DNA from: an uncultured Lachnospiraceae bacterium
Lineage (GTDB): Bacteria > Bacillota > Clostridia > Lachnospirales > Lachnospiraceae
Assembly: GCA_947589095.1 (NCBI GenBank)
Contig: CANQBX010000032.1
Span: 1 to 41,656, forward strand
Reading direction: 5' to 3'
Length of the DNA stretch: 41,656 bases
The position numbers and the translations under genes are program-made. Under the pieces are notes generated by a model. That model was not told the origin of the DNA. It saw only the letters and a program-made list of their open reading frames with translations, and did not search any database. Below, piece by piece: positions 32,468-39,942 of this stretch. The first letter of the stretch is position 1. Every line of letters starts with the position of its first letter.

Positions 32468-35038
32468 ATGATAAAGAAAAAGAACAGATGGCTGCCTGTA
32501 GCTGTGATCGTGATCGCGGCGGCTGCCATAGCGGCCTTCGCCGGAGTGATCGTGACCAGGTATTTTAACTACAACGTATATAAGCAGTATGTACAGTCTT
32601 ATGAAGTGGAAGAGGGCGGAGAGTTTACAGCCCTGCCCGATACCGGCGACGGCGTGGACGGCATGGTGCTGGCCGCCGAGAACGAGAATCTGAAGCTCTA
32701 CACGAACTTAAAGACGACGGAGATCGCCGTTATGGAAAAGGAGAACGGACATATTACCTACTCCAATCCGCCAGACCGCGACGAGGATCCGATCGCTTCC
32801 GGCGTCAACAAGCAGCTTCTGAATTCCACGCTGAACCTGGTGTATTATTCAAGCGCCCGGTCCAGAAGTACGATGAATAACTACGATATGAGCATCCAGT
32901 ACGAGCAGTTCGAGGTACAGGCGCTGAAGGACGGTATCCGCTACGTCTACACGCTGCAGGATCCGGAGAATTCCACCGGGATCATCCCGCTGCAGATCAG
33001 CGAGGAGAGGATGCAGAATCTGATCCTCAGCAAGCTGGATGAGAAGGACGCCAGGACCGCCAGAAATTATTTCACCCTGAAGGACGGCGTCTACACGTTA
33101 AATGAAGCCGCCATGGATTCCAAAATCAGTATGAGCCGTCTGAATAAGTTCTTCGAGCAGTGCGGCTATACGGTCGAGGATTATGAGCTGGATATGGAGG
33201 GTATGGAAGGAGCGGAGAATATCTCCTTCACGATCCCCCTGGAATACCGGCTGACAGACAACGGCCTGGAAGTGTCCATCCCCGCGGGCGAGATCAAAGA
33301 GGGCGGCGGCGCTTCCATCGCCAGGATCCAGGTACTGCCCATGTTCGGCGCGGGCGGAACGGATGACGAGGGCTACATCGTGGTTCCGGACGGCTCCGGC
33401 GCGCTGATCGATTTCAACAACGGGACGAAGAACTCGCCCTACACCCAGAACGTGTATGGCATCGACCCGGAGGTACAGAGCTACACGGTGACGGAGCTGA
33501 CGGAGAACGCCCGGCTGCCCATCTTCGGTATCAAGAACGGCGATTACGCCTTCCTTGGCCGGATCACCGGCGGGGACGCGCTCGGCATCATCAACGCCAA
33601 TGTCTCCGGCAACACCAACAGCTATAACTTCGCATACGCGGAATTCTCCACACGCGAGATCGAGCTGTTAAATATGTTCGGCGTCTCCGGCAACCAGTCC
33701 GACGTGCCTGTGGTGGAGGATGAGCTTTACGACGAGAAGCTGAGCGTGACCTATACCTTCCTGGACGGCGACGACGCGGATTATTCGGGCATGGCCAACG
33801 CCTACCGCAGCCAGCTGATCGCGGAAGGAACGCTTACGAAGCAGGCGGCCGGCGGGACGACGCCGTTCTACCTGGATATTCTGGGAGGCGTCGAGATCCA
33901 GAAGCATGTCATGGGCGTGCCCTATACCGGCATCTATCCGATGACCACCTACGAGCAGGCGGACCAGATCCTGGATATGCTCTATAAGGCCGGCATCAGC
34001 GATGTGCGGATGAGTTACCAGGGATGGTTCAACCGGGGCGTCTACCATGACGCGGCCGATAAGGTGAAGCTGATCAAGGCGGTGGGAAGCAAATCGGAGC
34101 TGGAGGCCTTAAGCACGCGTCTGGAGGAGAACGGCGGAAAGCTGTTCCTGGACGTGGCGTTCCAGCAGGTGCCCTACACCTCCAAACGCTTTAACGATGT
34201 GCTGGAAGCATCTAAATATTTTTCCGGCTATGTGGTGTCCATGGGCGCCTTAAACCCGGCTACGATGCGTCAGACCAGCACGCTGACCTGGTACGACGAG
34301 CTGTCCTACTTCATCATGTCGCCGCGGTTTTTGCCCTGGTATGTGGGACATTTTAGGGACGCTGCGGCGGATATCGACGTATCCGGCTACAGTCTCCGGG
34401 ATCTGGGCGATGTGCTGGCCTCCGATAAGAAGAGGACGGACGTCATCGACCGGCAGGAGGCGGAAGAAGTGGTTATGGGTCAGCTTAAGGACCTTAACGC
34501 CACCGGGAAGAGCCTGATGGCAAACGGCGGCAACGCCTACGCCTTCGGCCAGGTGACCGATATCGTCGGCGCTCCGACCCAGTACAGCAAGTTCTATATC
34601 GTGGATCAGCAGATCCCGTTCTACGAGATGGTGATCCACGGCTGCATCGATTACTCCGGCCAGTCCCTGAATCTGATGGATCAGGACGCGGATGAGGAAA
34701 TGGTACTCAGCTTCATCGAGTACGGCGTGGCGCCCAGGTTCACCTTCTCCTACGAGGATTCCAGCAACATCAAATATACCTCGTCGGCGGATATGTACTC
34801 GGTATGCTACACCACCTGGATGGAGGACGCCCAGGATATCTACGAACAGATCAGCGGAGCGCTTTCTAAGGTTCAGGGAGCGGAGATGATCCATCATGAG
34901 GTATTGGATAACGGTCTGGCGGCGGCAGAGTACGATAACGGCGTAACGATCTATGTCAATAAGACGGATAAAGCCCTGGACGCCGGCGGCGTGACGGTGG
35001 AGCCCATGAGCTACAAGATCACAGGAGGTGCGTCATGA
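32468..35038 (+). CDS. DUF5696 membrane-anchored exported protein
   Basis: 856 residues. One membrane helix near the N-terminus (about 8-32, WLPVAVIVIAAAAIAAF), the rest outside. The middle resembles DUF5696 (EGYIVVPDGSGALIDFNNGTKN-type segment at about 305-325, YPMTTYEQADQILDMLYKAGISDVRMSYQGW at about 480-510). The latter looks like the start of a TIM-barrel. GGAGGGG precedes the ATG and the stop overlaps the next gene by 4 bases (ATGA). A remote glycosidase-like fold is possible; no catalytic residues can be assigned from one sequence. Function unknown. Confidence 0.72.
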   Translation: MIKKKNRWLPVAVIVIAAAAIAAFAGVIVTRYFNYNVYKQYVQSYEVEEGGEFTALPDTGDGVDGMVLAAENENLKLYTNLKTTEIAVMEKENGHITYSNPPDRDEDPIASGVNKQLLNSTLNLVYYSSARSRSTMNNYDMSIQYEQFEVQALKDGIRYVYTLQDPENSTGIIPLQISEERMQNLILSKLDEKDARTARNYFTLKDGVYTLNEAAMDSKISMSRLNKFFEQCGYTVEDYELDMEGMEGAENISFTIPLEYRLTDNGLEVSIPAGEIKEGGGASIARIQVLPMFGAGGTDDEGYIVVPDGSGALIDFNNGTKNSPYTQNVYGIDPEVQSYTVTELTENARLPIFGIKNGDYAFLGRITGGDALGIINANVSGNTNSYNFAYAEFSTREIELLNMFGVSGNQSDVPVVEDELYDEKLSVTYTFLDGDDADYSGMANAYRSQLIAEGTLTKQAAGGTTPFYLDILGGVEIQKHVMGVPYTGIYPMTTYEQADQILDMLYKAGISDVRMSYQGWFNRGVYHDAADKVKLIKAVGSKSELEALSTRLEENGGKLFLDVAFQQVPYTSKRFNDVLEASKYFSGYVVSMGALNPATMRQTSTLTWYDELSYFIMSPRFLPWYVGHFRDAAADIDVSGYSLRDLGDVLASDKKRTDVIDRQEAEEVVMGQLKDLNATGKSLMANGGNAYAFGQVTDIVGAPTQYSKFYIVDQQIPFYEMVIHGCIDYSGQSLNLMDQDADEEMVLSFIEYGVAPRFTFSYEDSSNIKYTSSADMYSVCYTTWMEDAQDIYEQISGALSKVQGAEMIHHEVLDNGLAAAEYDNGVTIYVNKTDKALDAGGVTVEPMSYKITGGAS

Positions 35039-35946
35039 CAAAGAAAAAGAGAAAACTGTCTTTGCTCGATAAGCGCGCGATCACCGGATTTTTGTTTGTC
35101 CTTCCATGGTTCATCGGATTCCTATGGTTCTATGGAAAGGGATTTATCCAGGCGATCCGCTTCAGCTTAAGCAACCTGACGATGCAGGAGACCGGCGGTT
35201 ATCTGCTGGAGTTTGTGGGACTGGATAACTTCAAATACGCGTTCCTGCGGGACGCCACCTTTAACCAGACGCTGGTAAGCTCCATCGGCAACATGCTGAT
35301 CGATGTGCCGCTGATCATTTTCTTCAGCCTGTTCATCGCGATCCTGCTAAACAGCAAGTTCCACGGCAGAACGCTGATGCGCGCGGTCCTGTTCCTGCCC
35401 ATCATCATGAATTCGGGAGCCATCCAGGCTTCCATCGAGCTGGCGCAGCAGGCGGTAAACGGCGGCGTGACGGCGGTCTCTTCGGAGGCGGCGGTGTCAA
35501 GCGGCGTCAATGTGGAGTATCTTCTGGACATGATGACAGAGCTGGGAGTTCCGGCGATGCTGACGGACTACATCGTTCTGGCGGTGGGACGGATCTTTGA
35601 TATCGTGCAGGCGTCCGGTATCCAGATCATCATCTTCATCGCGGCCCTGCAGTCGGTGCCCGGCGCCCTCTATGAGGTGTCCAAGATCGAGGGAGCGACG
35701 GCCTACGAGACCTTCTGGCGCGTCACCTTCCCAATGGTATCGCCGCTCATTGTCACCAATGTGGTCTACACCATCGTAGACGCCTTCATGAACAGCGAGG
35801 TGGTGCAGGAGGCTTACGATATGGCGTTTACCAACTTTAACTGGAGCGTCAGCGTGACCATGAGTCTGATCAGTTCCTTCGTTGTCTGTATCCTGCTGGC
35901 CGTCATCGTCAAGATCATTTCCAGCAAGGTGTTCTACTATAACTAG
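35035..35946 (+). CDS. Sugar ABC transporter permease (MalF/UgpA type)
   Basis: 303 residues, start overlapping the DUF5696 stop by four bases. First hydrophobic segment GFLFVLPWFIGFLWFYGKGFI, MalF-type. The EAA loop is EVSKIEGATAYETFWRVTFPMVSPL. A longer outward loop (about 140-175, with SSEAAVSSGVNVEYL) lies between helices and is unlike the first MalF-type protein. It belongs to the second importer of the block. Confidence 0.9.
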   Translation: MTKKKRKLSLLDKRAITGFLFVLPWFIGFLWFYGKGFIQAIRFSLSNLTMQETGGYLLEFVGLDNFKYAFLRDATFNQTLVSSIGNMLIDVPLIIFFSLFIAILLNSKFHGRTLMRAVLFLPIIMNSGAIQASIELAQQAVNGGVTAVSSEAAVSSGVNVEYLLDMMTELGVPAMLTDYIVLAVGRIFDIVQASGIQIIIFIAALQSVPGALYEVSKIEGATAYETFWRVTFPMVSPLIVTNVVYTIVDAFMNSEVVQEAYDMAFTNFNWSVSVTMSLISSFVVCILLAVIVKIISSKVFYYN

Positions 35947-35960
35947 GGAGGTGGAGAAAG

Positions 35961-37007
35961 ATGAAAACTGCGGCAATCACAAACAGTTCCGGAAACACCG
36001 CGGCAGTCCCCGCAAGCGGACGCGCCGCGAAGAACGGGCAGAAGGCGGCGGCATTTTCCTTCTCCTCCGTGGATAAGGTGCAGATGAAGAAATTCGGCCG
36101 GCGGATCCAGGCGATCCTCCTCGGACTGCTGAAATTCTGCATTCTGGTCGGTATCGCCTACATCATCCTGGGGCCGTTAATCTCCATGCTGTCCAGTTCC
36201 TTCTTTACCGAGAAGGACCTGTATAATCCGGTGGTCATTCTGTTCCCTGTGGAAGGCACTCTGCAGAATTATGCGGATACCTACCGGGTCATGCAGTATC
36301 CGCAGACGCTGCTTACCACGGTTTTATACGTGGCGAGTCTGACCTTTATCCAGGTCATCGTCTGCTCGATGGCGGGCTACGGCTTCGCGCGGTTTGATTT
36401 CCCGTTCAAAAATGTGCTGTTCGCCTGCGTGATCCTGACCATCGTGCTGCCTACGGACACGCTGATGCTTCCCTGGTACACGGAGTTCCGTAACTTCGAT
36501 ATCCTGGGCATCCTGCATCTGACCACGGGCCACGGCGTGAACCTTCTGACCTCGCCGGTACCCATGTACATTATGACGCTGTTCGCCTGCGGCCTGCGGT
36601 CCGGCCTCTTTATCTACATCTTCAACCAGTTCTTCCGGGGACTGCCCAAGGAGATCGAGGAGGCGGCCTTCGTGGACGGCGCCGGGGCGCTGTACACCTA
36701 CTTCCGCATCATGCTGATCAACGCCATGCCGTCGGTTCTGACGGTCAGCATCTTCTCCATGGTGTGGCAGTACAACGATACGTTCTACGCAAGACTGTTC
36801 GGTATCAGCAACCGGCTCCTGATGAGCATGAGGATCTCTACGGTCCAGGAGACCATCTCCAACTCCAAGAAGATCCTGGACAGCTCGGTGACCCAGCTTT
36901 ACCTGTACGCCGGCATCATCATGATGCTGGTGCCCGTGATTGTTATCTACTGCCTGCTGCAGAAGAAGTTCGTGGAAGGCGTGGAGCGGAGCGGTATTGT
37001 CGGATAA
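35961..37007 (+). CDS. Sugar ABC transporter permease (MalG type)
   Basis: 348 residues, longer than usual because about 45 residues of Ala/Ser/Lys-rich sequence precede the first helix (about 50-75). The EAA loop is EIEEAAFVDGAGALYTYFRIMLINAMPS. GGGAGGTGG lies before ATG. Partner of the previous permease and of the solute-binding lipoprotein behind it. Confidence 0.9.
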   Translation: MKTAAITNSSGNTAAVPASGRAAKNGQKAAAFSFSSVDKVQMKKFGRRIQAILLGLLKFCILVGIAYIILGPLISMLSSSFFTEKDLYNPVVILFPVEGTLQNYADTYRVMQYPQTLLTTVLYVASLTFIQVIVCSMAGYGFARFDFPFKNVLFACVILTIVLPTDTLMLPWYTEFRNFDILGILHLTTGHGVNLLTSPVPMYIMTLFACGLRSGLFIYIFNQFFRGLPKEIEEAAFVDGAGALYTYFRIMLINAMPSVLTVSIFSMVWQYNDTFYARLFGISNRLLMSMRISTVQETISNSKKILDSSVTQLYLYAGIIMMLVPVIVIYCLLQKKFVEGVERSGIVG

Positions 37008-37027
37008 TTGATCCGGCGGCTGTATGT

Positions 37028-37133
37028 GCCGTCGGCGAAGAACATGCAGTCGTGACAGCCTTAGCGCCGTCGGCGGAGAACCTGCGGGCGCGACAGCTTT
37101 AGCGCCGGCGGCGGAGAACACGCCGGTCGGGAC
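37028..37133 (+). repeat. 38-base degenerate tandem repeats before the second binding-protein gene
   Basis: Units at 37028-37065 and 37066-37103 share GCCGTCGGCG, AGAAC, and CGACAGC(C/T)TTAGC-type segments; a third partial unit starts at 37104. The 38-base unit shifts frame, so the stretch is not translated as a repeat protein. Confidence 0.75.
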
Positions 37134-37170
37134 GTTTGCGGGTCCGGCGGCATATTTCACAAGCGTTTCA

Positions 37171-37212
37171 CGGGGAATGGGGACGGTAATCCCCGTTCCG
37201 CCCCGTTCCCCG
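37171..37212 (+). promoter_or_regulatory. Strong intercistronic hairpin before the binding-protein gene
   Basis: CGGGGAATGGGG (37171-37182) pairs with CCCCGTTCCCCG (37201-37212) with one mismatch. No T-run follows, so it is probably not a terminator. Such a stem could protect the downstream binding-protein message and raise its amount relative to the permeases. Together with the repeats it fills the 273-base gap. Confidence 0.6.
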
Positions 37213-37280
37213 AAACGGATACAGCTTTCATTATGAAGGCAGATCAAAATGCATTTAAAAAAGAAGGAGGTAACAAAGTT

Positions 37281-38777
37281 ATGAAGAAAAGGACACTTGG
37301 AAGGATCGGGTCCGTCCTGATGGCGGGAGCCATGGTAGTTTCCCTGGCAGCCTGCGGAGGCGGCGACAGTTCATCCACCGCGACGACGGCAGCGGCCGGC
37401 GGCACGGAGACCACGGCGGCAGCCGACACGACGGCAGCCGATACCGCGGCGGCAGAGGAGACTACGGCCGCGGCCGAAGACGGGGGGGCAGTTACCGGCG
37501 AATTAAGCAACTACGAAGCCAAGGATATGGGCGGACGTACCATCAAGATCGGTCTCTGGTGGGATATTTTCTATGACAGTGAATTCCAGACCCTGGACGA
37601 CATCACGGCGGCCGGCGGTACCTACGACAACGCGGAGACCGCGCAGATGCAGCTGGACGCGGTACGCGCCGTAGAGGACAAATGGAACGTCAAGATCGAC
37701 TATGTGAACCTTGGATGGGACGGCGTTATCAGCAGCATCAACACCTCCGTTACCAACGGCACGCCTGACTGCGATATCTATCTGACCGACCCGCAGTTCG
37801 GTATCCCGGCGGTAGCCAACGGTTACGCGATGAACCTGGAGGATGTGGCTCCGGCGGATTCCGATATCCTGAATGAAGAGAACGTATTCACCCGTTTCCC
37901 GGTTCTGGGCAACGAGAACTATCTGTTCTACACCAGCACGACGGTTCCCACCGGCGCGGTCTATCTGGCGTACAACGCGGATATGGTAGACGAAATGGGC
38001 CTGGAGGCTCCGGAAGCGCTGGCCGAGAGAGGCGAGTGGACCTGGGATAAGTTCGCTGAGTACTGCCAGACGCTGACCCGCGATACCGACGGCGACGGCA
38101 ACATGGACGTCTATGGCTACGGCACCACCCAGACCAAGACCATGCAGGGCTTTTTGGCTTCCAACAACGCGATGATCGCAGGAACCACCACCGAGGGCTT
38201 AAGCGATCCGAAGTCCATCGAAGCATTTAACTTCATCGACCGTCTGTACAATGTGGACGGCACTGCAAGACCATATACCACCGACTGGAACGACGACAAT
38301 GAGGCTCTGTTCCAGAATAAGGTCGCGTTCGGCTTCGTACAGTTCTATGAGCTGGTAGGCCGCGACATTGACTATGAAGTGCGTATCTGCCCGGCTCCGA
38401 TCGGCCCCAGCGGCGACGGTTCCATGACTCCCAATGAGCTGCATAACTGCTACTTCATCCCGGTGGGCGTGGAAGACGCGACGGCTGTCTATGAGATCTT
38501 TGAGGAACTGAATAACTGGCATATGGGAGACACCTTCTATCGTGATGATCCTGCCTGGTTCGAATCCGGATTTGTGGATGAAGATCAGCTGGAGCTTGGT
38601 TACACCGAGGGCTACAAGGCCAACGCGGATATCTTCAATTCCGTATCCAATAACCCGATGGGCGACGTGTGGTACGCGATCTACGTCAACAAGGAGATGA
38701 GCGTTTCCCAGGCGATCGAGTCCTACAAGCAGCAGATGCAGGATGCGATCGATGCCCTGTCGGCGAATATGGAGTAA
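37281..38777 (+). CDS. Extracellular sugar-binding lipoprotein (family 1)
   Basis: 498 residues. Lipoprotein signal with lipobox LAAC (Cys near residue 25), a Thr/Ala-rich spacer (about 30-75), then the binding protein: IKIGLWWDIFYDSEFQ, TNGTPDCDIYLTDPQFG, VYLAYNADMVDEMGLEAPEALAERGEWTWDKF, DTDGDGNMDVYGYG. AAGGAGG lies 10 bases before ATG 37281; an upstream in-frame start precedes that site. It should deliver sugar to the permease pair at 35035-37007. Calcium binding by DTDGDGNMD is possible. Specificity for mannooligosaccharides is inferred from context only. Confidence 0.9.
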   Translation: MKKRTLGRIGSVLMAGAMVVSLAACGGGDSSSTATTAAAGGTETTAAADTTAADTAAAEETTAAAEDGGAVTGELSNYEAKDMGGRTIKIGLWWDIFYDSEFQTLDDITAAGGTYDNAETAQMQLDAVRAVEDKWNVKIDYVNLGWDGVISSINTSVTNGTPDCDIYLTDPQFGIPAVANGYAMNLEDVAPADSDILNEENVFTRFPVLGNENYLFYTSTTVPTGAVYLAYNADMVDEMGLEAPEALAERGEWTWDKFAEYCQTLTRDTDGDGNMDVYGYGTTQTKTMQGFLASNNAMIAGTTTEGLSDPKSIEAFNFIDRLYNVDGTARPYTTDWNDDNEALFQNKVAFGFVQFYELVGRDIDYEVRICPAPIGPSGDGSMTPNELHNCYFIPVGVEDATAVYEIFEELNNWHMGDTFYRDDPAWFESGFVDEDQLELGYTEGYKANADIFNSVSNNPMGDVWYAIYVNKEMSVSQAIESYKQQMQDAIDALSANME

Positions 38778-39065
38778 AAGCGCGGATCTGATCTGTTCTG
38801 AGCCGTTTTGTTTGGCGGCGAAGGCAGGAAGCGTACCGGCTTATACGTTTCTCCGGCCGGCCAGCGGGGTGACCGGCCGGAAAATGAACCGAAATGGAGA
38901 CGGGCCGCGCGTCAGGGCGGACGGGCGGCCCGTCCGGACTTATAGATCAGTGACAGACGGGGAGCGGACCTTAGGCGGACGGCCTAAGGTCCGTGTCTGA
39001 AAATGCTTAAGTGTATGAAGTCAGCCGGCATCAGACTTTTGCGTTATGATAGTGTGCGACAGGCA
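38778..39065. promoter_or_regulatory. Intergenic region with three large GC-rich hairpins
   Basis: Stems: TCCGGCCGG (38852-38860) with CCGGCCGGA (38873-38881); GACGGGCCGC (38899-38908) with GCGGCCCGTC (38935-38944); CGGACCTTAGGC (38965-38976) with GCCTAAGGTCCG (38982-38993). All are perfect and none is followed by a proper T-run. They may stabilise the 3' end of the binding-protein message or slow read-through to the next genes. No gene is seen. Confidence 0.6.
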
Positions 39066-39197
39066 GTGCGGCGGTGTGTTTCATGCGGCACGTCAGTATG
39101 CAGGGCAGTGTGGCGGCGATGCGCTTTATACGGCTCGTCACTATGCAGGATGGTGCACCGGCGATATGCTTCATGCGACGCATAACCATTCGGGGCA
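39066..39197 (+). repeat. Three degenerate 42-45-base tandem repeats
   Basis: Units at 39066-39107, 39108-39152 and 39153-39197, each beginning GTG and holding TT(C/T)AT(G/A)CG-C and a TATGCAGG-like end. They lie directly before the DUF624 gene. One frame through them stays open with a 15-residue period, but it has no ribosome site of its own and overlaps the start of the next gene, so I do not call a gene. Confidence 0.7.
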
Positions 39198-39213
39198 GAA
39201 AGGATGAATTCAT

Positions 39214-39942
39214 ATGGACAGGTTCTTCGGGCAGGACACGCCGTTTTTCCGTTTTATGACGGTGATGGGCAACGTGATCGCGGTATCGCTTTTCTGGCTT
39301 TTGTGCTGTATCCCGGTGGTGACCATCGGTCCGGCCAGTATCGCCATGTACTACACGATGGTGAAAATGGTGCGGCACGGCGAAGGCTATGTGACCCGGG
39401 AATTCTTCGGCGCGTTCAAGCGGAACCTGAAACAGGGGATCCTGATGACACTGATTTTCGCTGCGCTGGCGGCGGTGCTGGCGCTGGACCGGACTTATAT
39501 CACGGCCATGTACGAGCAGGGCGGCGAGGCGCGGATCCTGGGACTTCCGATCGGCAGCCAGGCAGCCGCGGCCATGAGTCTGGGCTATACGCTTCTGATC
39601 CTGGTGGTTCTGGGCGTATTCCTCTATATCTGGCCGGTCATGTCCCGCTTTACCATGGGGATGTGGGAATGCTTTAAGCTGGCGCTTCTGATGGTATTTC
39701 GGCATCTGCCTTATACGGTGGTGTTCGCTGCGATGTGGGTGCTTTGCCTCTTCGGCGTCGTGCTGATCCCGGTGCCGATGATCTTCGTGCTGCCGGGGGC
39801 CTGCTGTTTTGCGGAGACATTTCTGATGGAGAAGCTCCTTCGTAAATACATGGCGAAGCCGGAGACGGAAGAGGATCTGGAGAAATGGTATTACCGGGAT
39901 GAGAGGCAGAAGAAGGATGCGGAGAAGGGAGGAGAGGAGTAG
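39214..39942 (+). CDS. DUF624/YesL-family membrane protein
   Basis: 242 residues with about five hydrophobic segments. The N-terminal TPFFRFMTVMGNVIAVSLFWLLCCIPVVTIGPASIAMYYTM is the YesL/DUF624 signature. AAAGGATG lies before ATG. These proteins sit regularly beside sugar ABC importers and polysaccharide lyase or hydrolase genes in Firmicutes, without a proven function. Its stop codon TAG overlaps the GTG start of the mannanase gene (TAGTG), so the two are probably translated together. Confidence 0.88.
   Translation: MDRFFGQDTPFFRFMTVMGNVIAVSLFWLLCCIPVVTIGPASIAMYYTMVKMVRHGEGYVTREFFGAFKRNLKQGILMTLIFAALAAVLALDRTYITAMYEQGGEARILGLPIGSQAAAAMSLGYTLLILVVLGVFLYIWPVMSRFTMGMWECFKLALLMVFRHLPYTVVFAAMWVLCLFGVVLIPVPMIFVLPGACCFAETFLMEKLLRKYMAKPETEEDLEKWYYRDERQKKDAEKGGEE

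Noticed and set aside
39074-39259. A 61-codon frame with 15-residue periodic product over the repeats before DUF624
   Set aside because: No own ribosome site and overlap with the DUF624 start. The periodicity comes from the DNA repeat.
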